Source: Apus apus
Taxonomy: Eukaryota > Chordata > Aves > Apodiformes > Apodidae
Length of the DNA stretch: 64,000 nt
Direction: 5' to 3'
Assembly (NCBI RefSeq): GCF_020740795.1
Contig: NC_067285.1
Coordinates: forward strand, 108,525,652-108,589,651
Positions 1 to 12,070 of this stretch are shown here, piece by piece. The translations under genes and the position numbers were made by a program. The notes under the pieces were generated by a model. That model was not told where the DNA came from and did not search any database. It was given only the letters and a program-made list of their open reading frames with translations. Position 1 is the first letter of the stretch. Each line of letters starts with the position of its first letter.

Positions 1-3000
1 CTCCTAGCAGGCGGGAGGGCCAGCTGAAACTGTGTCTATATTCTTGCTTTTCTATGGGATGGCTTCTCTGCAGATATCCAATACAGCACCAAGGTGTGTG
101 TGAAACAAACTAACTGCAGTTTGAGGCCTGCTCCATGTTGCTAAGCAAATACAATTTCTCACAACTGAGGAGAAGCTGTGTTAGAGGGCCAACTGTACAA
201 GTGAACTGTGTAAATGGTCCAACTCAACCAAATCTCACCCACCAAGCCTGCTATGAAGCATTGTAGGCAGTTGTCAAAATGGCACAGGGTCTGCTGTTAT
301 AAACAATTTGGGAGAGGGACAGTCTTAGATTCATTTAAAAGTAGCTCTAATATCCTAGCAACACTGTACGAGTTAAGCATGGTCACGGAAACCAAGATGT
401 GCTTAACTTCTAGAACAGGAGGGAAAACATATGCCAGCCTTTCTGATCACTAGATGGGTACTGTCCCCACCAGAGCATACCTGGAGTGTGAGCAAAAGGT
501 CTGAGAGTACCTGGTGGTACTGAAGGTAAAAAACATCCATTTAATGATATTTCCATATCTAGGTAATTAAAATACATAAGGTATATCTGATCCATCATGA
601 ATAAGCCAATATAATAAAGACTCTCAGACTATTCAATTAAATATTTAACCTGCTTAGAAAATAAATCTAACACTTAATAATTAACAATCCTGAAGGCTGC
701 AGAATCCTGTTTAATAGGGTGTAGTGTGCAGAACTTGTGTCCATGGTACTTTACAGACACTGTAAATGACTAAAACAAAACAAAAAAATCTCTCAATATG
801 TTGCATGAACACCTGATCACCTGGAATCTGACCTATTTTTGTTTCCTGCAAGTCCATCAGCCCCACTATGTTTTCATTTGCTAGCCACAGGCACAGAGGT
901 AATCTGTCTGTCCCAACTAGTCCAGGCAAAATGAAGGATAAAGAAGCATTCCCCTGTACCTCTCGTGTTCTACCATTAAAACACAGAATTTTGGAAACCT
1001 CAGGTAGTCAACGAAAAGCTAAAAGGATGATTACTTAAGTAGTTCACAATCTGCAGACAAACCTATTTTTCTGGCAGGAATAGTATGGCATGAGTATTTA
1101 TGCAGGTGCATGTCAGTCAAGATCTCCCTGTGGTGAAGGTTAAGAGTCCAATTATATGATGAGATTCCAGGTAACCTAAAATAATTTCTGATGCTAAAGT
1201 AGTAACAAAGTCATAAATCACCCTTGAGACTCCTAAGGCATCAATGGCCATGAGATGGAATTTATATCCCTCTATCCTTAACCATATGGAGTTAAAGAAA
1301 AGGAAATTATGTTTAAGGAATCAAGGCTTCTCATCACTGAAAATCTCTTTATTAGTACAGGGATGTCGTATTTTGCTGTTGGTATACTAATAACTCTGCT
1401 AGAACTTCTGTGAAGATACTTTATTCTGTGGAATGAACTGAACTTCTGATGGGTGTGAGCCTGTGTCAGTGGAAGACAGACATTTTTTATTGAGACAGCT
1501 TCATAGATAGCAGGTACAGTGAAGGGCAATAAACCGGCAGAGGTGAAATAAACCAGTAAATTTTAGATTACAAACATTGAGAATGAGTTCTTGTTCATAA
1601 TTCTTCTTGATACTAGGAAAACATATGTGTTTTTATTATGTTGGAGCCAATTCTACACTTGCCAGTGCCGACAGAATGTGTCTTCTGCTAAAGTATATTA
1701 TCAAAAAGGCTGCTCAGAAGTGGATGGGAAGACCAACATAGTTTTATTTACTAATAAATAGGTGTCAGAAAAAACAGCAAATGCAGATGGGTCATTCTGT
1801 GATGAAACTGAAAGAAGAATTCAGAGGAGGTGTTAAACAATAAGGCAAAAGGGTTAATAATGATCCTTTTGTACATGCCTAGTATTGAGGATGCAACTCA
1901 CACAGCTGAGCATTTGACAGCTATATAAAAACAAAACATAAAATAGAATCCAACCATCACCTTTTCAATCAAAATAAATGCAGGTAAAATTCTGGCAAGG
2001 AGATGGCAGTTTCCATGTCTATAGCACTGTGTACCTCCTGTATGATCTGTGTGTGCAGTAGCTTATATCCTATATCCTGAAATCAAGATCAGAGAACTCT
2101 GAAGTTAACTAAGAGTTTGATCAAAGACAAATTCAAGGACATGACTGGATAATTTCATCTGCAAATGCCAGGAGCTGCTGAGGAACATGGCAGGGTTGGA
2201 GAGAGTCAGCCATCAAACTAAAGTCTCACAACAGGAGTGTAGAAAATGTGCTCAAAGGTGGCTCCTCCCTGCTGGAAATGATCCCATATGTGGGTCCTCT
2301 CTGCTAAAAAATGACCAGATATCCTCTCAAAAAGGCTAACCTTTCAGATACAGTGATTTCAGTTTATAGGATAAGAATACAGGATTTATAACACTTGAGT
2401 AGTAACTGAGTTCATCATCAGGCTTATAGATTTGTCTATATTCATACAAAGGCTAATCATAAAGACCCCAGTCCTTGTTTGACTTACACTGTAACTTTCT
2501 TTAGAGAGTTTATTGGGCAGTATCAAAGAGAAATACATTCTTATGTAAAAAAAAAATCCTAGTTAGAACTTGTTAATTTTATTATGTTTTACCTACTGCA
2601 TCATATTCATTAGTATTTCAGAATCTTTTACTGTTCAAGTTCTTTTGACTTACTACTTCTTTTTTTTTTTTTTTTCCCCAGCCCTTTATGTAGCCCCTAT
2701 GGGTTCTGTACAAGTGTACACCTATGTCCAATGATTTAGGTTGGAAATTAAAAGATTTCTTAACAAAAAAGAAGTGAAGCTCTGGAATAATCATCCAGCT
2801 TAAATGTGAAATATAAATTAACAAGTTCATTGAAGGTGAAAAATGAGCAGTTTACAGAAAGGGATAGCCAGTGTGGTTTCTTATAATAATCTAAAGCATT
2901 GATCTCAAGTACCTGAGAGGTCTTTCCAGTTTAATTTTCTTCTATGTGTGTAAAATACAATTTTAATCTAGCTGCTAGAAAAGAAGAAAGATATTACAAG

Positions 3001-3210
3001 TTAACTTTTTCATGTTATCTCATTCTGCAGAACATTCTGTAGCTATTTATAAACGTGTAATCACCAGCTGCCTTTTCTCACAGTTTTTTTGTGGGTTTTT
3101 TTCTCCCTCAAAAATACACTGATAAGTAGCTAACAAGAAACAACCACAGGACTACATAGATTTGTAAATGGTTATCTCCCAAAGCAGTACAACTCAGATA
3201 CATAGAAACC
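1..3210. other. 5' flank of TMED11, no gene seen
   Basis: No open frame here has both conserved-looking protein sequence and splice signals. The short frames are what AT-rich DNA gives by chance. There is a T-run near 2659-2676. A TATA-like string at 3044-3053 lies about 160 bases before the TMED11 start codon and could be a core promoter element, but no CpG island is present. By human synteny SPON2 should lie further left; none of its exons was recognised. Confidence 0.5.
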
Positions 3211-3340
3211 ATGAAAAGCCAATTAATAGGATTTCTTGTGAACTTCTGGATTTCTTTTTCACTTGCTTTATATTTTCACAGTGCAGAAAGAGAAGAGAAA
3301 TGTATAATTGAAGATGTTCCCAGTGACACGTTGGTAATTG
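3211..3340 (+). CDS. TMED11: TMED11 exon 1 (coding part)
   Basis: It encodes residues 1-43 plus one base: a hydrophobic signal peptide followed by EREEKC, the start of the GOLD domain. The donor is ATTG|GTAGGT. Read-through of the donor reaches a stop at 3468, so splicing is needed for a full p24 protein. Confidence 0.88.
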
Positions 3341-6300
3341 GTAGGTACCTGTATATGCTACATGATGATCTAACCTATGCAATAACAAAAATAGTTTGTA
3401 ATGTAACAGGAAAATCTGTGAAGGATAAATATGATAAGACCATGGTGATAAGAAAGAGGGCACAGTGAAAATAATTCCTTGCAATGGGAGCTAGTCATAA
3501 TGTCCTCACACCTCATGTGTATTCATCACAGAAAGAAATGCAGGTTTCCAGAGTGCTTAAACTGACTAGACAAAAAAGCCCAAGACTGTCTTCTAATGAT
3601 ACAGCAGTGTAATTGATGCTTCAATGAGTGCTTCTGTACATTCTGACTGATTTATTCATTCATGCCAGAATTTCTGTAACATGGTTTTCCCTAGATGAGG
3701 GGGAGAGTTATTTTTTGTTTAACACTGGTCTGGAAAGAAGTACACAAGATAAACACTATAGTTCCATTTCACCTGGTATATCACGAGGACATTACATTAA
3801 TCTACAAGACTATAACATTGAAAGAGGGTAGTAAAAAATAATATCTAATATATATTTATTTTTAATACATAAATTGATAAAAATAAAAGGCAATCCTAAA
3901 TATGTAATTTGAATATAGCACACATGTTTTTGGAGTTATCCTCATGCTTTCTGTATGCAAAACTTGCCAAAGTATTAGCAGTAATCATTACACATTACTT
4001 GTTAATCAACCATTCTTGTAGTATTCTGGAATTTCATTCCAGAATGAAACAGCAGTTCAGACTGTTACAAAGTTTCCCCTGAGAAATTTTAATCATAACA
4101 TGATTAAAATGAAATACATATATAGTTTTATTGTTAATAATTGATCTTTATTTTTATTTTTTGCTGAAAAATTGATAAAGATGTTTAATATAAAGTTACG
4201 TTTTATTTAACATATTTCTATCTATGGTTTTTTTCAGGGAATTACAAGGTACAACGCTGGGATATACATCAACATGAATTTCTTGAATCTGCTCCTGGTT
4301 TGGGAATGTTTGTGACTGTCACAGCTCCTTCTGCTGAGGTAAATGTGCTTTATGAATGTTTCTGTAGGATTTATGAGTTGACTTTTTGGCACTGACAGGC
4401 AGCACTATCTCAAAATAATATGTGCTTTTTGGGCAAAAGTAAATCTACAGTCTAACACCTACTTCAGTATTTTGATGCTGAAATGTATAAGCACCTTGTG
4501 ATTTCTATCGAACTAAATAGAAATTACAATGTTTGATAATAATGTGTTTTTACATTACTACTGGACTTGGGAAAGTGTGTCACTAAGACTAGCAAGTGAC
4601 AACTGAGGAAAATAGGTTAGATTTAAGAAAATGATGTAGAATCTAATGATGTAAAATGGTACAGAATGTAGGTGAGCAGCAGAAAGGAAGGCTGATAAGT
4701 TTGTATCCAATTCACAGTACTGGTTTTGATTGTTTTACTGATATTTATAACATACATATCCACCATATATAATATCTAAACTACAGGTGCAAATGTCAAA
4801 ACTGTATGGGCCACAAGGAACATTTTCTTTTACATCTGAAATGTCTGGGGAGCATATTATCTGTTTACAGTCCAACTCCACAAGATTTGTGGCATTTGCA
4901 GGAAGTAAACTGGTAGGTGTATTTCTTTATTCTTTGTTGTAGTATCATCTATTGCTTACAAACTGCAAAAATTACAAAATAGATTAGAAGTTGATTTAAC
5001 TTCTAGCAGGTAATTCAACATTTCCTAGTGCTTAAAGAAAATAAACCTACAATTATGAAGCAGAAGAGATAAAAAGACTGTTCTGGTATTTTAGAAGTTA
5101 AAATTAAAGAGGCAAGACTAATAACTAGAGTGATTTAATGTTTGTATAGTGCTTTGCTGTGAAAGATTCAGATGAATCAGAACAAATATCTGGTTCAAAA
5201 AGATAAATACGTAAGATTGATTTACACAAACACTTGTCATAAAGATATTCCATGTCTTCATTAACTTAGATTGAATTCCTAAAGAAAATTTAACATTTTA
5301 ATTTTTGAAAGATATTAAAATTAAGAATATCTAAGCATACTTTATATTGTCTGATACCAACTAAGACAGTCTTAATGAAGGTTTTGAAAAAAAAAAGAAA
5401 TAGAAGCCATCAGAGGTATTATCTTGGGTCTAATATATTTCAGTCTACAATTTTACAATTGTAAACTTTTTTACAAATACAATTTGTAAATACTGTTTTG
5501 AAAATTTTACCTGTATGCCTTTTTTTAAAAGCTAGTTTGAATGGGGAGAATTACTCTGTACTGGTGTTTTTCTTTTTTCCAGTTGACTGTAAAAGAGTAT
5601 GTTGACCTGCTAGATATAATCATGTCCTAAATATGTTAAGTGAGATTTCATCCTAGGTGTATGCTTTGGGAACATGTAGATGACAAAGAACCAAGAAGAG
5701 TTAACAGTATTGAAGTGGGACTATTATCCTGGAATAACTATGTGTTCTTATGGATTGATTTATGGAAATGAGTGGAAATTTAATCATAAACATTGCAAGA
5801 GCACTTAGATTCTAACAATAATAAAAAAAAAATAATAATCATGGAGCTCATGAATTAGAGAGGCTAAGAAGGGTAACGCATTGGTTAGTTACAGCTAACT
5901 ACACTCCATGAATGTGATTATGAGGATACACCAGTAGGTTTTTTATCTGATGGAGATGTGTTAATATAATTTTATATTATGCAGGCATCTTTTACAGTTC
6001 TGGTCATCCTATTTAAAAGAAGCGAACAGATGCAGGAAAGCAGAACATTAGTAGCACAAGTATTAATTAGGGTTGTTTGTTTAGCTTAAGAACACAGAAC
6101 TAAATATGGAAAATATTGCTTTTTATAATTATACCTGCAGGAATAAAGATCGAAAAAAGAAATTTATTATTTAGGTAAGGTAAACCTTAAACTAGTCTTC
6201 TGTAAGAATCAGATGTAGTTGTGGTGATCTGAACTGCTTCAAAACAAAGTTTAATATATTAAAAAACAAAGGCTACCCCAAGGTTGTGAGATGGACTTCA

Positions 6301-8342
6301 GGATTTCCAGTCAGCTAACTGTAAGACAGATAAAAGATCTGCTCTTCACTTGTCATTGGTGTCTCAGTAGACCAAACATATATCGTGGTTATAGCAAGCT
6401 CTAGTATTTCTGCAGCCTATCTGTTTGGGTAAAACTGATTTTCTTTTGGTACAAATTTGCTTCTAGGAGAAACTTCTCCCATTAGCTTTAGTAAAAATTT
6501 TAATTCATGCCAATATGTTGCATAATATTGCAAGTTGCATTCTTCTCTTTTCTTTCTATGGGTTTACTGCTTGGCAGGTTTGGGGAATTTTTTGCTATAG
6601 ATTATAGAATAGTTTACAGGATATTGGGATATCAGATAGTTACAGTTACAGATAGACCATGTATGGAGAAAGAAAGAAAAGGTATCTTACGCTTTCATAC
6701 CTTGCTTATTAAAGCTTAAATATAATAAAATGCAAATCATGGTTCAGCTGGTCTTCTTCCAGTCTTATATTCCTCACGGTTTTAGTGGAAGAAACCTAGA
6801 AGAGTCTCTATAAAAAGCTTCCTGCAGTACTACTGAAGAATGACATTTCTGCAGTATTAGGATGGAATGTGAAATACAATGTGTTGTCCTAATGGTGCTC
6901 ATTTTTTTGAGTTTCAGACAAAGAACAGAAAACATCTTCATGGTGGTTCACTCAATACTAGCATAAAATAATGCCCTAACAGTAGTGAAGTTTTAAATTT
7001 TGTATAATCAATTTAAAAATAAAATTAAGAAACACTTTAAATATCGCACCTGATTCTAATTTTAGGAAGGATTTCTATAAGTGGTGAAAATTATTTTCCT
7101 GTCATGAGCTTAAAAGGAAATGATCCATTGTCTCTTTTTTGTAAGGAATTTTGAAAACACAGAAGACACAGTACTGAGAATCTTTGTTCTGTTCACAGCG
7201 TATCCATTTGGACATTAGAGTTGGAGAACACTTTTTTGATGAATCAGCTGTTCAAGCCAAAGATAAAGTGAATGAAGTTAAGCTTAGACTAGAACATCTA
7301 ATTGAGCAAGTACATCACGTAACCAAAGAACAAAACTATGAAAGAGTATGTATGTTCCTTAATGAAAATGTTAAAAATATTGTACCTAGGCTTACTGATT
7401 TACCGAATATTATGAGGTTTATTATTTAATTGCAGTGTTTAACTAATTCAAAAAATATATTGGCATTTAACCAATATAACCTACATTAACTTGCAAAATA
7501 TTTTAAGCTGTAACATAAAACCAAATCAATCACTGTGATCTCATGCTTATAGCAACAGGTGCTTTATTAACGCAGGAATTTCCAGCTACAGTTTTCTTGG
7601 TCAGAATCAACAACAGCAGCTGAGCAGGTGGCAGGTACCACTGCTGGTGGTGTTGCCAGCTTTTGTTTCCATGCTGATCTGTGTGCATAACCTTTATTGG
7701 AGTGAGCAAGGAAATGACTGAGTGTATATTTATTTACCTACATGCAGTTAGAAATTAAGTCCTTCTTCAGACAAACATACACCCAATTGCCTTAACTTTT
7801 CTATTATGTTGTGAGACTGTGTTTGAAATACATCAGCTAGTTACCTAAAAATAGAAATTTGTCTGTAAAAAGGTTCTTGACTGCAATATGAAAGTGACTG
7901 TGAAACTAAAAAGTTGTAAGCCTGTGCTAATAAATATATCTAGCACAATATATATTTCATGAACAAGGAAAAGCTCTATTTGCCTTTCTGCTTCATGATA
8001 CAGTGTGTCTGCTTCTTGGTCTTGATTTTAAAGATATCCACCTCACAGATAAGAACAAACTTGCACTTTTATTCACGTAAAGGAAACGTTTATTCACTAC
8101 CATGAAGAAGAGAGATGCCTCTTACCTAGATAGCAGCACGAAACACACAGATACCAAAAGGTCATAATCATGCTTCTCCTTTGTTTCTTCAGGAGCGTGA
8201 AGAAAAATTTCGGAAGACAAGTGAAGAAACCAACAGCAATATTTTGTGGTGGGCTATTGTACAAACACTGATCCTCATCTTCATTGGAATCTGGCAAATC
8301 AAATCTCTCAGAGATTTCTTTATATCTAAGAAGCTTGTTTAG
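3211..8342 (+). CDS. TMED11: TMED11, p24 family cargo receptor, complete in five exons
   Basis: Coding exons are 3211-3340, 4238-4338, 4787-4912, 7199-7345 and 8193-8342. All introns are GT-AG and phases agree, giving 217 residues. The order is a signal peptide (about 1-24), a luminal GOLD domain with its cysteine pair at C31 and C103, a possible N-glycosylation site at N107, a coiled coil (about 130-180), one membrane span (about 185-204), and a short cytosolic tail. The tail has the FF pair at 210-211 for COPII binding and the terminal dilysine motif KKLV for COPI retrieval. p24 proteins cycle between ER and Golgi and help package secretory cargo, including GPI-anchored proteins. The match is to the alpha subgroup (TMED4/9/11). 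Position beside RNF212 selects TMED11, which is a pseudogene in human. No break is visible. The start is the first ATG before the signal peptide. TMED9-like paralogues are the main alternative name. Confidence 0.9.
4023..4110. repeat. two perfect short inverted repeats in TMED11 intron 1
   Basis: Arms 4023-4032 and 4036-4045 form a 10-bp stem with a 3-base loop (ATTCTGGAAT/ATTCCAGAAT). Arms 4086-4096 and 4100-4110 form an 11-bp stem, again with a 3-base loop (ATTTTAATCAT/ATGATTAAAAT). Each arm of the first resembles a TTCNNGAA factor site. The function is unknown, and AT-rich DNA produces such pairs by chance fairly often. Confidence 0.6.
4238..4338 (+). CDS. TMED11: TMED11 exon 2
   Basis: The acceptor is TTTTTTTCAG, the donor GAG|GTAAAT. 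The exon carries the p24 signatures GNY and PGLGMFV within the GOLD domain (residues 44-77). It contains no ATG-initiated frame of note and would be missed by a simple ORF search. Confidence 0.88.
4787..4912 (+). CDS. TMED11: TMED11 exon 3
   Basis: The acceptor is CTACAG, the donor CTG|GTAGGT, and the phase is 0 on both sides. It encodes residues 78-119, including [14 protein letters not shown] and the second disulfide cysteine C103, then NST, a potential glycosylation sequon. Confidence 0.88.
5452..5490. repeat. palindrome and hairpin in TMED11 intron 3
   Basis: 5452-5465 is a 14-bp perfect palindrome (TTTACAATTGTAAA). Directly after it, 5470-5478 and 5482-5490 pair as a 9-bp stem with a 3-base loop. 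Both share the TTTACAA word. No known role. Confidence 0.55.
7199..7345 (+). CDS. TMED11: TMED11 exon 4
   Basis: The acceptor is GTTCACAG, the donor AGA|GTATGT. It encodes residues 120-168: the end of the GOLD domain (RIHLDI..VGEH) and the charged, heptad-like coiled coil that ends in KEQNYER, a conserved p24 stretch. Confidence 0.9.
8193..8342 (+). CDS. TMED11: TMED11 exon 5, membrane span and tail
   Basis: The acceptor is TTTCTTCAG. It encodes residues 169-217 and the TAG stop. It contains the NxxxLWW entry to the membrane, a hydrophobic span, the diphenylalanine pair and the KKLV terminus. A variant poly(A) signal, TATAAA, follows at 8347-8352. The nearest canonical AATAAA downstream lies within the LTR at 9046-9051. 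Confidence 0.92.
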   Translation, partial: EREEKFRKTSEETNSNILWWAIVQTLILIFIGIWQIKSLRDFFISKKLV

Positions 8343-8574
8343 GTCTTATAAAGTAAATGCACAAATTTGAAAATTGTACAAATTGTAACACCTAACATCC
8401 AAAGAAACCCTGTACCTACGAGGAAATTGGTTGTATATAACTCTCAGGCTTCTCTCATCTCTTACTCTGGTTCTTACGCTAACTCTGGTTTCTTCATCTG
8501 CATTGCAGCCTCTGGCATCCCCTTACATTTTACCCCTTGAATCCCATCTTTTATCCATTTCTTCTCCTCTGCAA

Positions 8575-8712
8575 ATCATAGAATCATTAAGTTTGGAAGG
8601 GACCTTAAAGATGATCTAGTTCCAATCCCCCTTCCATGAGCAGGGAACTCTACCACTAGACCAGGTTACACAAAACCTCATCCAACCTGGCCTTAAAAAC
8701 CTCCAGGGATGG
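8575..8712 (-). mobile_element. CR1 LINE 3' fragment, antisense
   Basis: The + strand opens with an ATCATAGAATCAT-type sequence, then TTTGGAAGGGACCTTAAAGATGATCTAG and the 'ccactagaccaggtt' block. This is the reverse complement of the 3' end of avian CR1. It lies about 230 bases after the TMED11 stop. Confidence 0.8.
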
Positions 8713-8835
8713 GGTATGTTAATCTTAATCTACAAGAACGGCTCAGTGACTAAGGCAGCATTTAAACCCAACTCAGGATCATTACATCTAAAATAGAAAT
8801 TAAAAAAAGTTCCCTAAGTTTTCAAAGTTCTCTAC

Positions 8836-9720
8836 TGTCACAGCTTAACCCCAGTTGACAACTAAGTACCACTCTGCCACTCACTCACTCTCCCTCACCC
8901 ACAGTGGGATGGGTGAGAGAATCAGAAATATATAGGTAAGAAAACTCATGATTTGAGGTAAAAATATTTTAATAATTTAATAACTATAACAACAACAAAT
9001 AATAATTTGTTAGAAAAATAGGGAAAAGCGACAAAAAGACAGAAAAATAAAGCCAAAGTAAGTCAAGTGATGCAAATGAAAACTATTGTCCACCACCAAC
9101 TAACTGATGCTCAGCCACTCCCCAAAAAGCAGTCTTTGTCCCAGCCTCCCTCCTAGTTTTATTTCTGAGCATGATGTCTTACCGTTGGGCCTTCTGGAAA
9201 GCTGGGAAGGGACTTTTTACAAGGGCATGCAGCAAGAGGACAAGGGGTAATGGCTCAAAACTTGAAAAGGGGAAACAGATTAGACATTAAGAGGAAATTC
9301 TTTAGTGTGAGGGTGGTGACCGACTGGAACAGGGTGCCCAGGGAAGTTGTGGAAGCCCCATCCCTGGAAGTGTCCAAGGCCAGGTTGGATGAGGCTCTGA
9401 GCAACCTGGGCAATGCAGGGGGATTGGATCTAGATGACCTTTACATCCTTTCCAACCCAAATCATACTATAATTCTATGATATGGAATATCCTTCTGATC
9501 ATTTGGGGTCAGCTGTCTCTCTCAACTCTTTGTACACCTCCAAACAACTCACTGACAGGGCAGTGTAAGGAGCAGAACATGCCTTGGTGCTACATAAATA
9601 CTGCTCAGCAGGAACTAATCCATTAGTGTGTTGCCAACACTGTTTTCAGGGCAAAACAAAATCATACCCCAAACAAGTTACTATGAAGAAATTTAACTCT
9701 CTCCCAGCAAAAACCAGAAT
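8836..9720 (-). mobile_element. avian endogenous-retrovirus solo LTR, split by a CR1
   Basis: Two pieces, 8836-9183 and 9481-9720, read as one LTR: a TGTCACAGCTTAACCC start, a CACTCACTCTCCCTCACCCA block, an A/T-rich middle, 'ctgagcatgatgtc', then 'tatggaatatccttctgatc' and an end near 'cagcaaaaaccag'. This matches, from memory, a solo LTR common in songbird genomes, probably ERVL-like; the family name should be confirmed. No retroviral genes are attached. Orientation is inferred from where a CRE/TATA-like block falls in better preserved copies, so it is tentative. Clear target-site duplications were not seen. Confidence 0.7.
9184..9480 (+). mobile_element. CR1 LINE 3' fragment inserted in the LTR
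   Basis: This is sense-oriented and contains 'agacattaagaggaaattcttt', 'gactggaacagggtgcccagg', 'ccatccctggaagtgt' and a 3' end AATTCTATGA. The reverse-transcriptase C-terminal frame is still open at 9250-9480 ([19 protein letters not shown]), so the copy is not very old. It is 5'-truncated, as is usual for CR1. Confidence 0.88.
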
Positions 9721-11479
9721 ACCTGCTTGCTTAGTAACTTTATTCTGTATAAGCATGAACAGTCCAGCATTTCAGGCTCATTATGATTCAGGCAGTAGGC
9801 AGAGAAATAAGCACACCCTCTGTGGTGCTTACTTTGGTGAGAATGTCTTGAACTCAACATAAGCCTGGCTTTTCCTCAAATAGAATTGTGACTGTTTTCT
9901 TTGAAAATATTCAAAGATGTAAGTGACAGTGGAGCTCACTCTTAATATTATGATCAGTGTTTGCAGCATGGAGACCCAACAATTTGGAGTTATACATACT
10001 TTCTGCTCTCAGATAAGCCCCAAATATTGGGCTACAGAGCTGAGATCTGACCTTTCCCAGAGACGTTTATATGAATTATGGTCTTCATGAAGTATGTCAA
10101 AGTAAACAAAATTTCAGGATTTTTTATACACTGAATTTGCACCAGAATATTTTATTTTAAGTAATTCCTACACAAAATTCTTCAGACTGTTTCTGTGTTG
10201 AAAAATGATTTTTATTTTAATTGTTCAGTAACTGTAACCTGCCTGTCTACAGAACTTACCCATTTTTTATTTAATTGTGCATTTCCATTTCACTTATTGC
10301 AGCTTAGTTGCATAAATCTTTATTCCTTAATTTACCTAGTTTATGTACACCTAGCAGAGTAGCTGCAGTTTCACACAATTACTGTGTTTTTCACACAAAA
10401 CTGTGGTTAAAAACAAAGCAGCAGTAGTGGAAGAAGGAACTGGATGTAGTTATGACATTCTTGAAAACATTTCTGGAGAGTACTGCAGTAGGTGAATATT
10501 GTGGTCTGGCTTTCTACTTGTCTTTCCAGACTCTATGCTGGTCTAAAAGGACTACCTTTTAGAAAGCTGAAATATCTCCTGATATTTGTTGTTTTAAAGG
10601 CACTGCTTTTTTTCTATATTATCACCTGCAGACTAAATCAGTAAAAATAAAAACTCATAAATCCACTCATTGAGGTTTGTCCTGCATTTAAAAGTTTTGA
10701 GACTTCAGAATTGTCTCTTGAAATGCCCAGTAAATATGTTATTAAATTCACTTTTATAAAGTACTCACAACATGTCTTGTAATAACATCTTTGGTGGTGG
10801 GAAAGAAGGAAAGTTGTGTTACAGCCATATGGTATATGAAGTCTAAGACAAAAGTTTAATAAAGGGTTGCTACAAGGTTGTGATTTATATTTAGTGTAAG
10901 GCTTCTAACTACATCCCAGTGACAAACTTACCTAATCTACCATACATTTAAGCTTTTAAACCAACAGGGCAGGTACCATGTCAGAATTTATAAAAGACCT
11001 AATTATGATCCCCAGTAATCATTAACTTTATACTCAAACCAGCACTGAGACTTGGAGCCTTGACTATAGTTTGGGAGTGCTTAATTCTTTATCTACAGCA
11101 ATAATAAAAAAATATATTTGCTTTGATGAAATGCTTTCAGTCTCCTTCAAGATTTTAAATTTAATCTGTAAAGCAGAATCTGAATCCTAGTTCTTTCAGG
11201 GAGCACTTTGGGGGCAGCAGTCTTGAGGAAGTTAAAAGCCAGAGGTTTCTCCTACGCAGTCTGTGGCTCTGTCATACTCAACTACAACCTGCACAGCAAG
11301 CCGTTCTGTGAGGGAATTTTCCCTTAAAATTTTCATCACGGGAAACTACCAAGCCCGGGATGGTTTTCCGTGTAAAAAAAATGAAAAGTAGAAGTCCTTG
11401 TTTTGCACTTTTTTTTTTTTTTTTTCCCCCACACCACAGGGAGCAACAACAAGCCTGTGACAGTAACTTCATAACTTTC
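9721..11479. other. TMED11-RNF212 intergenic, no gene seen
   Basis: AT-rich unique-looking DNA. It has a 21-base T run near 11409 just before the CpG-rich block and no exon that I could support. Confidence 0.5.
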
Positions 11480-12070
11480 CCAGGTTCCTGCGTTTAAAGC
11501 CGTGGGAAAGCCAGTGCCATTTTCCACACACCTGGTGTCCTGCTGGCCGGCCCTGCTGCTCGGCCGCCTCGGGGCTGCTCCCGGAACACCTCCATGGTCC
11601 ATCCAGTCGAGAGAAGGGAGGGGGAAACCTCTCAAGAGAGGAACCGCTGCACTGCACTCCCCTCCTCCAGTTGGGGAGTGAGGGGCCAGAAAGACTCCTT
11701 TTTTTTTTTCCCCCCTCTGGGGGTGTGAGGGTCACCCCTGCGGCCCTCAGGCCCCCCCGGCGCGGGAGGGGCGCTGCCAGCCCTGGCCTCAGGGCTGCCT
11801 CAGGCAGGGGCACCATGGCAGAGGGCGGCCTGTAGGCCTGGCCCCGGTGGGGGGGCTGAAGGGAAGGTTGGCGTCTGCTTCAGCCACCTGCTCCTCCCCA
11901 GGCCCTCCTGCCCCTCCGCCCCATGGCTGTCCCAGTCTTTTGTAACGCCTGCTACTGCGAGCCCCGCAAGCCTACCCCGCGGTTCAGCCTCACCAGCTGC
12001 GGCCATGTTATCTGCGAGATCTGCCTCCAGAAAGGTAATGGCTGCTCAGCCCCCTGCTTCAGCAGGCCTG
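11480..12070 (+). promoter_or_regulatory. RNF212: CpG-rich promoter and 5' UTR region of RNF212
   Basis: The base composition changes sharply here: GC-rich and dense in CpG (for example 11547-11580, 11739-11775 and 11960-12005) within an otherwise CpG-poor window. The block ends in RNF212 exon 1. No TATA box is evident near 11850-11920, as expected for a CpG-island promoter. The transcription start cannot be placed. Several open frames on the opposite strand are composition artefacts. Confidence 0.75.
11923..12034 (+). CDS. RNF212: RNF212 exon 1, first part of RING
   Basis: It encodes [10 protein letters not shown].., residues 1-37 plus one base, and includes six of the eight zinc ligands (C7, C10, C26, H28, C31, C34). 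The donor is AAAG|GTAATG. Confidence 0.93.

Noticed and set aside
8097-8297. Minus-strand frame over TMED11 exon 5
   Set aside because: It is the shadow of the coding exon on the opposite strand.
9250-9480. 76-codon + strand open frame
   Set aside because: Same reason: the CR1 3' coding remnant inside the LTR.
11278-12006. Overlapping - strand open frames in the CpG-rich block
   Set aside because: GC-rich sequence has few stops. They overlap the RNF212 promoter and exon 1 and show no family features.
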